From Alopecurus myosuroides (taxonomy: Eukaryota; Streptophyta; Magnoliopsida; Poales; Poaceae), in contig CM054057.1 of assembly GCA_028641055.1 (NCBI GenBank), positions 724,433,931-724,497,930 on the forward strand: DNA of 64,000 bases. The letters are read 5' to 3'. Under the pieces are notes generated by a model. The model did not search any database. It was not told the DNA's origin and saw only the letters and a program-made list of their open reading frames with translations. How positions within the stretch are numbered: position 1 is the first letter of the stretch; every line of letters begins with the position of its first letter. The position numbers and the translations under genes were made by a program. Shown here piece by piece: positions 45,501 to 57,100 of this stretch.

Positions 45501-45846
45501 ACACTCGGCCAGTGTGATTGCCGATGGCTTGGATGTCAGTTCAATTACCCCCGCATATGATGCGGATGACAAGGCGATTAAGTCGGATCTTCCCAAGCCA
45601 TACGATATGCTGGCCCGATGGAAGGCGGAGGCTTCCCAGGCGAGAGAAGAGGCCGCGAAGAAGAAGGCTGAGGCCGATTCTGCGCCTGCTACCTCCACGC
45701 CAGTCGTCCCTCCTCCCGCACGGGCCGGCACTACTGCTGACCCGGGTGCTGCCGCCACCAAGAATGCTGAAGACCAAGGCGAGGAGCAAGACCCGGCTGC
45801 CAAGGGCAAGGGCAAGATGGACGACTCGGCCCAAGATGCCGAGTGA
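42570..45846 (+). pseudogene. Antisense multi-exon ORF of the Tat element (gypsy-type transposon domain)
   Basis: It starts at ATG 42570. The first exon (to 43498) encodes a basic start, then GFRPPGHSFFREVLSHYGLR and SVLNITHFIVLCESY, matching the 'putative gypsy type transposon' family (PF04195-like). Probable introns are 43499-43580, 43669-43756, 44220-44307, 44720 to about 44860, and 45066-45157, all with GT donors and, except the fourth, clear AG acceptors. Later exons are acidic and Pro/Ser-rich, then coiled-coil (Lys/Glu/Ala-rich, 44861-45065 and 45158-45846). Defects: TGA at 42925, a frameshift near 43108, TAG near 44647. Function in the family is unknown; opposite-strand placement is a lineage hallmark. 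Confidence 0.75.
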
Positions 45847-46981
45847 AATTTTTATCGGCAACCGTCTTAGGCACATTATCCGGCCGATGGGCCTTTTAAA
45901 AACAATTATTCTTTTGATGGCGCGCCTGTGCGCTTTATGATACTACTATCGTGGCTTGTAATGCACTTTAATATCTTAATATATTTCGTGGCCCTTCTGG
46001 CCTTTTGCTTGAATTTGATATTCCTTAACTTTGGGCTTTTTCATCCTTGGTTTTCTGGCTTTCTGCTATGGTGCCTATTGTGAGACTCGGTTTCCGGGTT
46101 TCGTGGGTTTTGACTGGTGGACTTTTTTCTAAGTCCCCAAGACTCGGATTTTTGGGTTTTTGAGCTGAATAGCTGGATAATTTGTTTCTGTTTTCAAATT
46201 CCCAAGTCCCCAAGGCCCGAAATTCCGAGTCTGGGGTGTTGGGTCTTTCAGAAGGAACAAATTGTTACATGCTACGCCCAAAACCTAGAGCCGTTCACAT
46301 AGGTTTTGAAGTTATGCTTAATAAACTTTGAGTTTCCGGTTATTAACCTTGTACTCTGCATAACTTGTGGTTTAGATGACCCTTTTGACTCTCTTGTACT
46401 GTAAGCCGGCTTTCGCGTGGATAATCATGTTGTATAGCTGTATGAAGACAGGGTCAGGCAAGTCCCATTGGGCATCATGACTGATTGTAATCATACGCTA
46501 GCGAATCATGCCACTTTAGTGCGAGTCGCATCGAGCTTAAGTAAGAAAAGTCAAGAAAGTTTGGCTCCTTTGTCCGGTTATAAGCTTGCAGCCGTACTTG
46601 TTTGCAAGTAATCGGCCCTTATAACTCATAGGCATCATGGCCGGGTCTTTGAGTTTGTAACTGTGCTATTCAAGCAATCAGCCCCCAAGACCTAAATATA
46701 TGCAGTTTACTAAAGAAACTAATGTACTAAGAACAATAAATAGTACTTACCTGAAGAAGAAAATAAAAAAAAAAGATAAAAAAAAGAAAAAAAAATATAT
46801 TGTAATAAAAGGAAACAATATATTGTTTAACCATCTCTTTATTGATATGAGAAAAGTTAGGTCAGCAAGCCGCCTCATTAAAAACCCTCCAGTCCCCTTA
46901 GGTACCCTGGATAGGAAAAGAGTGCGTCTGAAACCTGCTGCCTGTTACATCGTGTAATTTCACTTGTAAGTCTGGTCTAAA
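45847..46981. other. Spacer between the convergent antisense ORF and pol
   Basis: No coding signal. Tail of the antisense transcript (for example GTAATGCACTTTAATATC at 45957) and, near 46745-46800, an A-rich stretch. Both transcription units converge here. Confidence 0.5.
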
Positions 46982-48892
46982 CTAGGTATAGTAGGGACAC
47001 AGCTGAGCTACGTTCCAAGGTCTTTCTCTCTCTTGCATAGATGAAGTGGTATGAGCGGTGTTGTTAACCGTGGCCGACTCTTCCCTTGCATCTACCAAGT
47101 AATATGATCCATTGTGCAGATTCCGGCTTATGATGAACGGTCCCTCCCATGGTGGGGATAACTTGTGTTTTCCTTCCTTTGATTGGACCAGGCGCAGAAC
47201 CAGGTCTCCTTCCTGGAAGACACGGGTTTTGACTCTCCGGCTGTGATATCTCCTAAAATCCTGCTGGTATATGGCTGATCTCTCCAAAGCTTGTTCCCTG
47301 TGTTCTTCTAACATATCCACGGCGTCCTGCCAGGTCTTTTCGTTCTCCACCTCGACGTAAGCCGATACTCGAGGCGAGTCATGGATGATATCACTCGGCA
47401 GCACCGCTTCTGCACCATAAACCATGAAAAACGGTGTCATCTGAGTAGATCTGTTAGGTGTAGTGTTGATACCCCAAACCACTGAAGGTAACTCCTCAAC
47501 CCATGCTCCAGCAGCTCTGATACATGGGACTCGCAATCGTGGCTTTAATCCACGAAGTAACTCCTGATTCGCCCTCTCCACTTCTCCATTGGCTTGTGGA
47601 TGAGCTACGGAGGCTATATCAAGCCGGATTCCGTTATTGCCACAAAATTTCTCCATCTCGCCAAGGGACATGTTGGTTCCATTGTCGGTAATTATACTGT
47701 GAGGATACCCGAACCGGTAGATAATCCTTTTCAGGAACTTAACTGCCGTAATCGCTTCACAATTGGTAACTGGCATAACTTCAACCCACTTGGTAAACTT
47801 ATCGATAGCCACCAGGAGATGTGTCTTTTTGCAAGGTGACATGTGAAAGGGGCCAACCATGTCCATACCCCAAACGGCGAAAGGCCAGGTTAAAGGAATT
47901 GTTTGCAACTCCATAGTCGGCACATGGATTTGGCGGGCGTACCTTTGGCATCCGTCGCACCTTGCCACCAAGCGTTCCGCATCTGCTAAAGCTGTGAGCC
48001 AGAAGAAACCGTGCCTATATGCCTTGGCCACAAGGGACCTTGTGGATGCGTGATGCCCACAGTCGCCTTCGTGGATCTCTTTCAGGATTTGCCGGCCTTC
48101 TTCTGGCGCTACACAGCGCAAAAATACTCCTGCGGCACTCCTTTTATATAACTCCCCATTGATGATGGAATAACCTTTTGCTCGCCTCAAATTTTGCCTT
48201 GCTAGTACCTCTTGCTGTGGTAACTCGCCCCGTGATAGGTAAGCCAGAAACGGCTCTGTCCACTCGGGAACAGTGCGTATTGTGGCCACGAGCTCCAAAT
48301 CCGGGTCTTTGTTAGCCAGTTCTTCCTCAGACTCGGTTTTAACTGATGGCTGCCATAGCTCGTCCAGGAACACATTGGGTGGAACCGGCTCTCTGCGCGA
48401 GCCGAGTCTGGCAACTGTATCTGCTGCCTCGTTTTTTCTTCTATCTACATGCTCCACCTCATACCCGGAAAAGGACCCGGCAACCCGGTCCACCTCTCTG
48501 CGGTATGCTGCCATAGTTGCATCTTTTCTATCCCAAGTTCCCGAGACCTGCTGTACCACAAGATCCGAGTCCCCATAGCATCGTATCCTCTTAATGTTCA
48601 TCTTCTTGGCTATCTTCAATCCATGCAATAATGCCTCATACTCGGCCACGTTGTTGGAACAATCAAAGTGAATCTGCAATACATAGCTCAATTTGTCTCC
48701 TTTAGGTGATGTGAGTACCACTCCAGCTCCTGATCCCTTGTACTGCTTGGAGCCATTAAAGTGCATTATCCAAGACTCGGAACTTGGAGTCATTGTGGGA
48801 ATGCCTGTGTGAGTCCAATCGTTAATGAAATCAACTAGAGCTTGAGATTTGATTGCTGACCTGGGCTCGTAGTTGATGTGATAATCTCCCAT
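46982..48892 (-). CDS. Archaeal-type RNase H and integrase of the Tat element
   Basis: A 636-residue frame. Residues about 40-170 form the extra RNase H (WIMHFNGSK, NNVAEYEALLHGL, GDSDLVVQQV, then the NEAADTVARLG end). The first motif usually reads FDGS; here it is FNGS, so the first catalytic Asp is lost by one base change. The integrase follows: HHCC zinc domain (HEGDCGHH to CDGCQ, about 275-320), DDE core with MDMVGPF, ITDNGTN and NGEVERANQE (about 340-450), and a C-terminal GPF-like block. Stop at 46982-46984. It is the longest surviving part of pol and begins after a frameshift near 48945. Confidence 0.88.
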   Translation of the reverse strand: MGDYHINYEPRSAIKSQALVDFINDWTHTGIPTMTPSSESWIMHFNGSKQYKGSGAGVVLTSPKGDKLSYVLQIHFDCSNNVAEYEALLHGLKIAKKMNIKRIRCYGDSDLVVQQVSGTWDRKDATMAAYRREVDRVAGSFSGYEVEHVDRRKNEAADTVARLGSRREPVPPNVFLDELWQPSVKTESEEELANKDPDLELVATIRTVPEWTEPFLAYLSRGELPQQEVLARQNLRRAKGYSIINGELYKRSAAGVFLRCVAPEEGRQILKEIHEGDCGHHASTRSLVAKAYRHGFFWLTALADAERLVARCDGCQRYARQIHVPTMELQTIPLTWPFAVWGMDMVGPFHMSPCKKTHLLVAIDKFTKWVEVMPVTNCEAITAVKFLKRIIYRFGYPHSIITDNGTNMSLGEMEKFCGNNGIRLDIASVAHPQANGEVERANQELLRGLKPRLRVPCIRAAGAWVEELPSVVWGINTTPNRSTQMTPFFMVYGAEAVLPSDIIHDSPRVSAYVEVENEKTWQDAVDMLEEHREQALERSAIYQQDFRRYHSRRVKTRVFQEGDLVLRLVQSKEGKHKLSPPWEGPFIISRNLHNGSYYLVDAREESATVNNTAHTTSSMQERERPWNVAQLCPYYT

Positions 48893-49280
48893 CTCGATCG
48901 CCCACTTGGCTATTCTGCCTGTTGCATCCGAGTTTCTGATGATATCCGATTATGGAGCTAACCAATGTTATGGGGTGTTCCTGAAAATACGGTTTCAATT
49001 TCCGGCTGGCCATGAAGACCCCGAAAACCAACTTCTGCCAATGCGGGTAGCGCTGCGTTGCTTCTGATAATACCTCACTGACGTAATAAACCAGCCTCTG
49101 GACCAGGTGATCTTTTCCATCCTCCTTGCGCTCAACGACAACCACTGCGCTAACCGCCCGGGGCCCCGCTGCAACGTATAGTAACATGGGCTCTTTAGGA
49201 CCCGGGGCTGCTAGGACTGGTGCCTCAGATAGTTGCTTTTTTAGTGCCTCAAATGCCTCATCCGCCTCTTGGTCCCAAAC
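48893..49280 (-). pseudogene. Ty3-type RNase H of the Tat element
   Basis: After the TAG at about 49281-49283 the same frame continues (FVWDQEADEAFEALKK, then LLYVAAGPRAVSAVVV and LVYYVSEVLSEATQRYPHWQKL). This is the RNase H attached to RT. Around 48945 the phase shifts before the second RNase H. Both defects separate RT from integrase. Confidence 0.8.
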
Positions 49281-49283
49281 GAA

Positions 49284-51185
49284 CTAATCAGATTTCCTCA
49301 AGAGCCGGTACAAGGGTATTGCCTTCTCTCCGAGTCTTGATATAAACCGGCTCAGCGCTGCTACGCACCCCGTAAGCTTTTGTACATGCTTCAGGTTTTC
49401 CGGCTTTTTCAGACTCTGGATCGCTTTGATTTTATCCGGGTTTGCTTCAATCCCTCTCTCTGAAACAATAAAACCAAGTAACTTCCCTGCTGGGACTCCA
49501 AATACACACTTTGTCGGGTTAAGTTTCATCTGGTATCTTCTCAGGTTCTTGAATGTTTCCTTCAGATCATCAATGAATGTCTCTGCTTTCCTGGTCTTGA
49601 TCACCACGTCATCTACGTAAGCATGAACGTTGCATCCAATTTGGTCCTCAAAGCACTTCTGAATGCACCGCTGATAGGTTGCGCCGGCGTTCTTCAATCC
49701 AAAAGTCATAGTTTTGTAACAAAAGGCTCCAAAAGGGGTTATGAACGACGTTTTCTCCCAGTCTTCCTTCTTGAGCTTGATCTGATGATACCCGTAATAT
49801 GCATCCAGGAAGCATAATAGGTCACTTCTAGCCACTGCATCTATGATCTGATCTATCCTTGGAAGTGCAAACGGATCCTTTGGGCAATGCTTGTTGAGAC
49901 TCGTATAATCAATGCACATCCTCCACTCATTGGTCTTTTTCATCACGAGAACCGGATTTGCTAGCCACTCCAGGTGAAATACTTCCATGATAAAGCCGGT
50001 TGTCAACAGCCGAGCGATTTTCTCGCCGATAGCCCTTCTTCTTTCCTCATTCATCTTTCTCAGTCCCTGCTTCACGGGCCTGGATTTGGGATCAACATGC
50101 AAACTGTGCTCTGCCAGCTCTGTAGGGATACCCGGCATGTCGCTAGGCGTCCAAGCGAACACATCCTGTTTTGAACGAATAAACTCCACAAGTGCTTTTT
50201 CCTGCTCATCATCCAAGTTGGATCCAATGGCAAATTTCTTGGAGGGATCACCTTCGACGAAGGCTACCATCTTGGTATCTTGAGCCGCTTTGAATTTTGC
50301 TCTCTCATCCTCAGTGTTTGGCCTCTTCAGCGCTGTCCTGTCATCCGGGTCTACTTGAGACCGGTAATACTTAAGCTCCTCCTTTCTACAGGCTTGTTCT
50401 GCCATTGCTGCATCTCCTTCGTCACACTCAGCCGCTGTATCCCGGCTCCCATGTATGGTGATGGTCTGTTTAGGACCCGCGATCTTTAGCTGTAGGTACA
50501 CGTAACACGGCCTGGCCATGAACTTAGCATAAGCCGGCCTCCCAAATAGCGTGTGATAAGGACTGCGCAACTTCACCACTTCGAACGTGAGCCACTCCAC
50601 CCGGAAATTATCCTTTGATTCTCCGAAAGCAACTTCCAAGGTAATCTTTCCTTTAGGGCACGCTGAGTGACCCGGCACGATTCCATGAAAAACTGTTGAA
50701 CTTTTCTGTAGCTGAGACTCCTTGAGACCCATACGTAAGAAAGTTTCCCAATATAGGATGTTGATGTTGCTTCCACCGTCCATTAAGACCTTTTTGAGCT
50801 CATAACCATTAACCTGTGGTGCAACCACCAATGCTAGGACTCCCGGGTGTTCTATTCTTTCCGGGTGATCTCTTCTGCTCCACGTTACATCCTGCTCGGA
50901 CCACCTCAGGTATCTCGGGACAGCCGAGGAGACCAAGTTTACTGCCTTCTTTAGTATCTTTCTATCCTTGTTAGAAATTCCTATGGTGTGAACGTGGTAT
51001 TGGCCCAATTGCTTGGGGTTGGCTTGGAAGCCTCCAGCTCCTCCCTGGTTATTACCCGGATTCCCAACTCCCGGGTTGCCTGCTGGGGGTGGGCCGTTGC
51101 CCGGGTTTCCACCCGGACCCGGTCCTCCTCCCCGGCCTGCACCTCGCATAGCCTTGCTCACTTCCTCGTTCTTCCATCTCTGCAA
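49284..51185 (-). pseudogene. pol: Protease and reverse transcriptase of the Tat element
   Basis: The frame runs on from gag behind a TAA (about 51193-51195, in HSLE-stop-CADLQRW, where Gln is expected). It contains a Gly/Pro/Asn-rich linker, a protease with the Tat-type DGGSNINIL active site (about residues 137-145), and RT with PLP-like ALPRIDQIIDA, FLDAYYGYHQI and the YVDD active site (HAYVDDVVIKT, about residue 540). RT makes the cDNA in the particle. Catalytic residues are intact. It ends at a nonsense codon just after the RT thumb (KSD-stop). Confidence 0.88.
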
Positions 51186-51194
51186 ATCCGCACA

Positions 51195-52100
51195 TTACTC
51201 CAATGAGTGGTTAGCTGGCCTTCCGTTCCTGCTGTGTTTCGGGCACGCCATTCTGAAGATATCCCAGTTGTTACCCGGCCTTGGTGGCCCTGGATAATTT
51301 CCTCCGTTATGATTTCCTGCGTTGAAATTTCCTTCTGCCCTGGGCCTTGAAGACCCGGCTTCTGTGCTGGCGACAAACTCGGAATTCCCCTCGAACGGGC
51401 GCTTGTTCTGGTTGTTCCCATTGTTACCTCCGTGGTTACCCGGCGTAGATCCATTGCCGGTTCTTCCATTATTGCCTGTATTTGCTTTTGCTTTCTTGTC
51501 ATCAACGTCCTCTTCCGTGGTATCCGTTGCGGCATGTTTGTTGCACGCATCCATTAGTTCTCCCATTGTAACTTTGGAAGCATTCCGACTGGATTTCATG
51601 CGAGTTAATTTCTGCACTAAAGGTGTATACTTGCATGTTTTGGCCATAGCCTGCAACGCATCTTTCGGCTGAATATCTGTAGATGAATGCAATATCTCCA
51701 TAACCCAGCGCACCCAGCTGCGCGCCGACTCTCCCTTCTTTTGTACACACTGTTCCAGATCATCGATAGTAAACAACTTCCTACATGTTCCGTGAAAGTG
51801 CTTGATAAACGCAGTTTTCAACTCACCCCATGACTTGATAGATCCTTCCGGTAAATTGTTGAACCACAACTTTGCTGCTCCTTCCGACATCATTAGGTAC
51901 ATGAACTTGGCTTGAAGGTTTTCAGACGCGTTGCGGATCGACATAGCCATCTCATAACTGCTCAACCATGTTTCTGGATCCATAGTCGGCTCATAGTTCA
52001 CTACTTTACCCGGTTCCTTGAATTTATCCGGGTAAGGCTCAGCCCTTATGTTATCCGTCAGACACTTGGGCCCAGCGAGATTAGTCGGTACTGGTCTCAC
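51195..52100 (-). pseudogene. gag: Gag capsid domain of the Tat element
   Basis: It holds the retrotrans_gag core: CLTDNIRAEPYPDKF, DPETWLSSYEMAM, AAKLWFNNLPEGSIKSWGELKTAFIKHF (about residues 80-107). A Gly/Asn-rich tail and CPKHSRNGRPANHSLE follow (zinc-knuckle-like C and H, incomplete). The frame is offset by one base from the upstream N-terminal part (52097-53703), so Gag is split by a frameshift near 52099. Gag forms the particle. Confidence 0.88.
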
Positions 52101-53640
52101 CCGGGAAACATGTGATCCTGCGGGGGTACGGCTGGACGCGGCGCTACTGCTGGTCCATGCACCGCAGACCCGGCCGCGGCTCTTCTAGCTCTGGAACTAT
52201 CCACAATAGCTTGTGCTGCTGATACTTCCGGTGCTGCTTGCACGCGGGGAGGAGGCGGCATTTGCTGCTGCTCTGCCCTCCGTCGCGCTGAACTTGTTTG
52301 CATATTGCCGGCATTGCCATGTTGCTGGCTGATATAAGGCGTTCCATGCATTCCACTCCTATTATCCGGGTAATTAACCTGCTGAGCCACTGCCGTATGC
52401 AACAAATCGATCGCCCGTCGGGTCTGCTCCGCATGGGGTGACTCTCTTACGGGGATCTGATTCAGTGCTAACGTTGCGGCATATACATTATCCATGGGGT
52501 TATTGAAGTGACCTGGTGGTGTACGAAATCGTGATGGTGGTGGTGGCGGTGCTGTGTTGCCGACAGGGACCCCAGTCTGCGGTGTGGGTAACCCGGCCTG
52601 CACGTTTGCCGGTTGTCCTGCTCCAGTTGCCGGCTGATGCACAGTTTCCTGATTCACAGCCGGAATCGGCTGGTTCTGGGGTGTGATGAATAGTGCGTTA
52701 GGGTTTATGACTCCACCCATCGACGGTAATCTTGTCTGGTATCTCTGATGCACCCTGCTTGTCTCATCTCGGAGCCGGTTCTCCAGCGCGTCCAGTTTGC
52801 GTTGGCGCGTGGCTACCCCTTGCTTTTCTGCTTCTACATATCTTCCTTGTTGCTCTAGCGCGCGGCGTGCTACCTCCAAGTCCCTGGCACGTGCCGCGGC
52901 ATTTTCCGGGGTTATCACAGTAGCTAACACTGCTGGGTCCAAGACAATATTGTTACTGAACAGGGCCGGATGTTGCGGGTTCGAAGGACCTGCCCCCGGC
53001 GTCCTGTGAGCCAGGAACCCAAACATATTTGCCTGCATATCGCTATCCGCCGCTCGGCTGGTGACTGAAGCCGACTCTCCGTCAACCCGGGTCAGAACCG
53101 GATTTCTTTCAGCCGGATTTTGCTGCTGGGCCAATGTTTGCGCCGCTCCGACCGCGGCCGTAGTCACGTTCCCCTGATTGAGATTGGTTGCAGGGGCCGT
53201 GTAGACCGCGACCTGGCGCGCAATGCTTGGCGAAGAATCATACTCCTCCTCATCGTTGCTATCTTCCTCGTACCGGTCCTCCAGCAGGTGCAAGATAGAC
53301 TCGGTATCATCCTCCCTTATGACCCGGCCACGCGGGGTCCATGCCGGCTCCTCCGGTTGTTCCCTCTTCGTGGTGGGCTCCTCTGTCGGATCCACCGTCC
53401 CGACCGATTCATCTCCGTTCGACTGAACGTAGGTGGCCTCTCCTGACACAGAATCAAATCCAAAATCGTCAGGGATTGAACCGAACGCACGTACCATGCC
53501 GACGAAGATGTTGACCCGGCCGATCGTGATGACGGATCCGGATTCGAGCAGATCCGACTCTGGCCCCCAGCCAAAATCGTCCACCATCTTCTCTCCTTCA
53601 GGGTTGGTGTAGATCTCGCCGACGACGAGGTTCTTCATGT
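52097..53640 (-). pseudogene. gag: Gag N-terminal region of the Tat element
   Basis: A long open frame starts within the LTR, but the likely ATG is near 53640 (MKNLVVGEIYTNPEGEKM). The product is acidic then Gln/Pro/Ala-rich, with a coiled-coil-like stretch (AARARDLEVARRALEQQGRYVEAEKQ, near 52850). This long low-complexity N-terminus before the capsid domain is common in grass Tat elements. The frame stops at 52097-52099, one base out of phase with the capsid part. Confidence 0.75.
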
Positions 53641-53683
53641 TCTCCCGAGCTTCTCCCGTGATGTAAACACCCTTGGACGTAGG

Positions 53684-53702
53684 CCCCACGGTGGGCGCCA
53701 AC
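53684..53702 (-). promoter_or_regulatory. Primer-binding site region of the Tat element
   Basis: Minus strand reads GTTGGCGCCCACCGTGGGG directly after the LTR end CCCACGACA. A TGGCGCC-type site is usual in Tat elements; I do not assign the tRNA. Confidence 0.7.
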
Positions 53703-54175
53703 TGTCGTGGGATAATCACGATAGGCGTTACCGGGGGTAACTTGTCTTGGGGCAAATCGACTCTGGTGTTTGGGAGAGGGTTTAGCTCAAGGGAAACCAT
53801 GGTGATATACGATCTGGCCGCCGGTAATCAAGTCGCCGATTCTAGGATCTAAATATACTATCTCAATACTCGTGTTACAATGGATACTCGATATCTCACG
53901 ATCTCTATCTCATAAACTTGTGTCTCTTGTGAACTCGTCGATCTAACCCTAGGGGCCGGCTTATATAATCTCCGGATCCCCTGGCTTGCTATCCAAGGCG
54001 TACTCGGAATCCTACCCGGACACTACTTACAAAACCCTAAACTTCCTTATCGGAACCCACAATCCGGGTTACGAGGCCTACACTCCTGGGCCTTCTAGAA
54101 GCTCCTTTTCCCTAAGCCGGATCTTGCGCAGTGTCCTTTGGGCCGAGTTACTTGGCGTTAGCATACCGGGTTATC
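53703..54175 (-). repeat. 5' LTR of the Tat element, main part
   Basis: Matches 40934-41421. It ends at TTATC, the target duplication of the solo LTR. The last bases of the LTR (ATCCCTCCATCA) are at 60225-60236. Confidence 0.9.
54171..54175. repeat. Left target duplication of the giant solo LTR
   Basis: TTATC, identical to 60220-60224. Confidence 0.92.
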
Positions 54176-57100
54176 TGTCACATCCCAATTTTGGAATACA
54201 TGTTAACACAGTTGTTTTGCTAATTGCTTGACCAATAAACTTTGGTTGTGATTGTTTGAGTGCAACTAAACAAACTAATTATAAACTTGCAAACTTAAAA
54301 AGATAGCAAAGCAGTAAACTAAAAATATTCAACATATTGTTCCAATGACCTTGACAATATTTTCTAAAGTAAATATTGATCAAAGAGTTTTCCAAAACTA
54401 TCTTATGAATCCCATACTTGTTGAATATTATTCCAAGGCCTAAATTAAGAAAGAGGAAACACTTAATAAATTTCCCTAAAAGATTACCAGGTAAAAGAGG
54501 CATTCTTAGATGCTTCACCAAAATCTTATCAAATGTTTTTCCAACCTTGCAAGCTTAAAAAAAAGTATTGGAGAGCATTGACTTGCTATCCCTAGTCACA
54601 TAAATATTTTGGCAAAGCATTGTTAAAGAAAAGCCAAGTGCCTTATTAAATTGAATTTCTAATATTTCCAGAAAACAGGAAACTCAAACAAGTTACTATT
54701 GGAAACTTTCTTCAAATAATCTGAAATTAATACCAGTGCTTACTTATATCAAATAAGGAACACACACAAGAGGAGACCAAAAATTGAATCCATTAAAGTC
54801 CTGAAAACATGATTTTTCTCCACAGCAACAATTGGAATTTTGAACAAGTTTGTTCTACAAACTTTTTCAAAATGCCATGAAATAAATACCACATTCTCTA
54901 TATCATAAATAAGGATGAAAACCAAAAGGGCACAAGTTTGTGAATAATTTAAGTTGCCAAAAACTCCTGTTTTCTTGACAGCACCTTTTAGAAAATTGAA
55001 CAAGTTTGTCCTATGAAGTAACTCAAAATGACTTGAATTTTCTACCACACAAGGAACACACCAAATAAGGAATGTGTGCCAAAAATTATCATTTTTGGAA
55101 GCTCCTAAGTAGTCTAATAAATTCAATGTCCATTTATATCAGAATTGAAATTTGAACAACTTTGAACTATCAAGTTTATCCAATTGAGCCAATTTTCACA
55201 TATGTTGTGCATCCAAACTAATAAGAATTTTGGGCAAAAGTATTTTAAATTTTGACTTTGTTTTCCTAGTGAAAACAGCATTTTTCAGAGAGGAAAAGGA
55301 TCTCTTTGTAAATAGCCAGGGACCTTTTTGTAATCCGAGTCACCCTTCTTCTTCCTAGCCTCTCTGTAGATGCAGTGACCTACGCCATTGCTTCGAGTGG
55401 AAGGATTCGAGGTGGATAAGAGCGCCCCCCCATGTGCTCTTGTCTCCCACTTGCCTCTCTCTCCCCCCCTCGAGCTCTCTCTCTCTCTCTCTGAAAAACT
55501 TCCAAACCGAAACCCTAGCTATTGCTCGCCGTCGTTCCGGCCGATTCAGGGCTCGCCGCCGGTCTCCGTTGAGCCCAACCTCTCCGCCTCGTCGAGCTTG
55601 CCCTCTCTGCTGAAGGAATCGCGGCGGAAGGCCTCGTGGTGCCCGCGCCATTCACGTTCCTTCCTCGAGTCCGGCGGACTCCGGCGAGGCATCGCCGCCG
55701 ACTCGCGCCTCCTCCGCCCTCGCCGAGTGGCCCCTCGAGTTCGTGGTGAGCGTGCGACCCTCCCGGTCCCTTTCCCCCTCTCCCTCTCTCTCTAGAACCT
55801 CGCCGCACCTTGCTTGCTTTCCGGCCACCGTGCGCCCTCGTCGCCGTCCGCTCTCCGGCCACTCCCCGGAAACAAGGTTGCGTTCGTTGGGTTCCCCGCG
55901 TCGAGTGCATCGCGTAGGTAAGTTCGATTCGAAGAACGGTGGACGGATGCGCCGTAATTTAGGCTCGCCGGAATCCCTCCCGCCGGCGATGACGCATGCT
56001 GGCGTCAGCGCGGGCCTTGACCCCGCGCGGGAGCGGTCAAACCCGCGCGTGGGCCTCGCCTCCGCCCGTGTGGCTGCCGCATGGCCGCCTAGCCCGCTGG
56101 TCAGCCACTGCGGCTGGGTCTACCCGCGGTGGGATCTGGATCTGGCCGGCCCAGCTGGATCTGGCCCATCCACACTGTTTTTCCTTTTAATTTTTTACAG
56201 AAACATACATGTTTGCTTTTGGCCTTAAAAACCTACCTAAAATATGAATTTGACCAATACAAAATTCACAGATGTAAACCAACAAAATCTAAACCGTCTC
56301 CAATTTGTAGATCTACATTTGGATGATTATTTTGGACATGAAAAATGTTTTGGCAGCAGGTACCAGAAACAGAAAAATGAGCACCATTTTAAATCCACAA
56401 CTCAGAATGAGGTGTATCCAATTGCATTGGAAAGCCCTTGGAATTTCATAACAGGAGAAATTAACCTTGCTTCCAAATTCCTAAGATTTTTGAAATGGCA
56501 TGCAATTTGGTAAAACACCAGAGAGCACTTTGGTGATTTTTATAAAATAATTAAAGATGAATTTTGATGCAAACTCAATTGGATGGTCTTGTATATGTTT
56601 AGGGCTATCCAAAACTAGCTGGGTTTAATTTTTAGAGCATCATAGAAAATTTGGTGGACAGATCTTTAATTTGCATGTTTCTGCCATTTTGGCATTTTAG
56701 ATAATTAAATTGTGTGAATATATTTTTGTGTTGCAATATTGTTTTCTAGCATGTACAAGTTGTGTGAACTTGTTTTATAAGGTTTACTTAGCAATTTTAG
56801 CATGTTAGATTGTGTGGACTTGAGTGGAGAAGAAATATGATTTATGTTAGTGGCATATGTTTTATCCCTAGTAATACTTGCATAGGATTTTTGAGTGATG
56901 AATTTGTGTGCAAGCACTTGGATTATTGTGTTGATAGATTAGATCCAGTACCATGTTGGTACTTATATTGTGTTGGTATCACCTCTGCTAGCTTGCATTT
57001 GAGTTGGTAGAGAAGCATGAGTAGTTTAGTCATCACTATGCAAATGTTGGCAAAATTCTCTCATGTGTAGAATTTTTGGCATAAACATTTGTGGTTGTAT

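Noticed and set aside
55388..56228. Ser/Arg-rich frames in the GC island of the solo LTR
   Set aside because: No ATG in the phase that would splice to the later blocks, and no domain. Kept only as a possible leader exon, not called.
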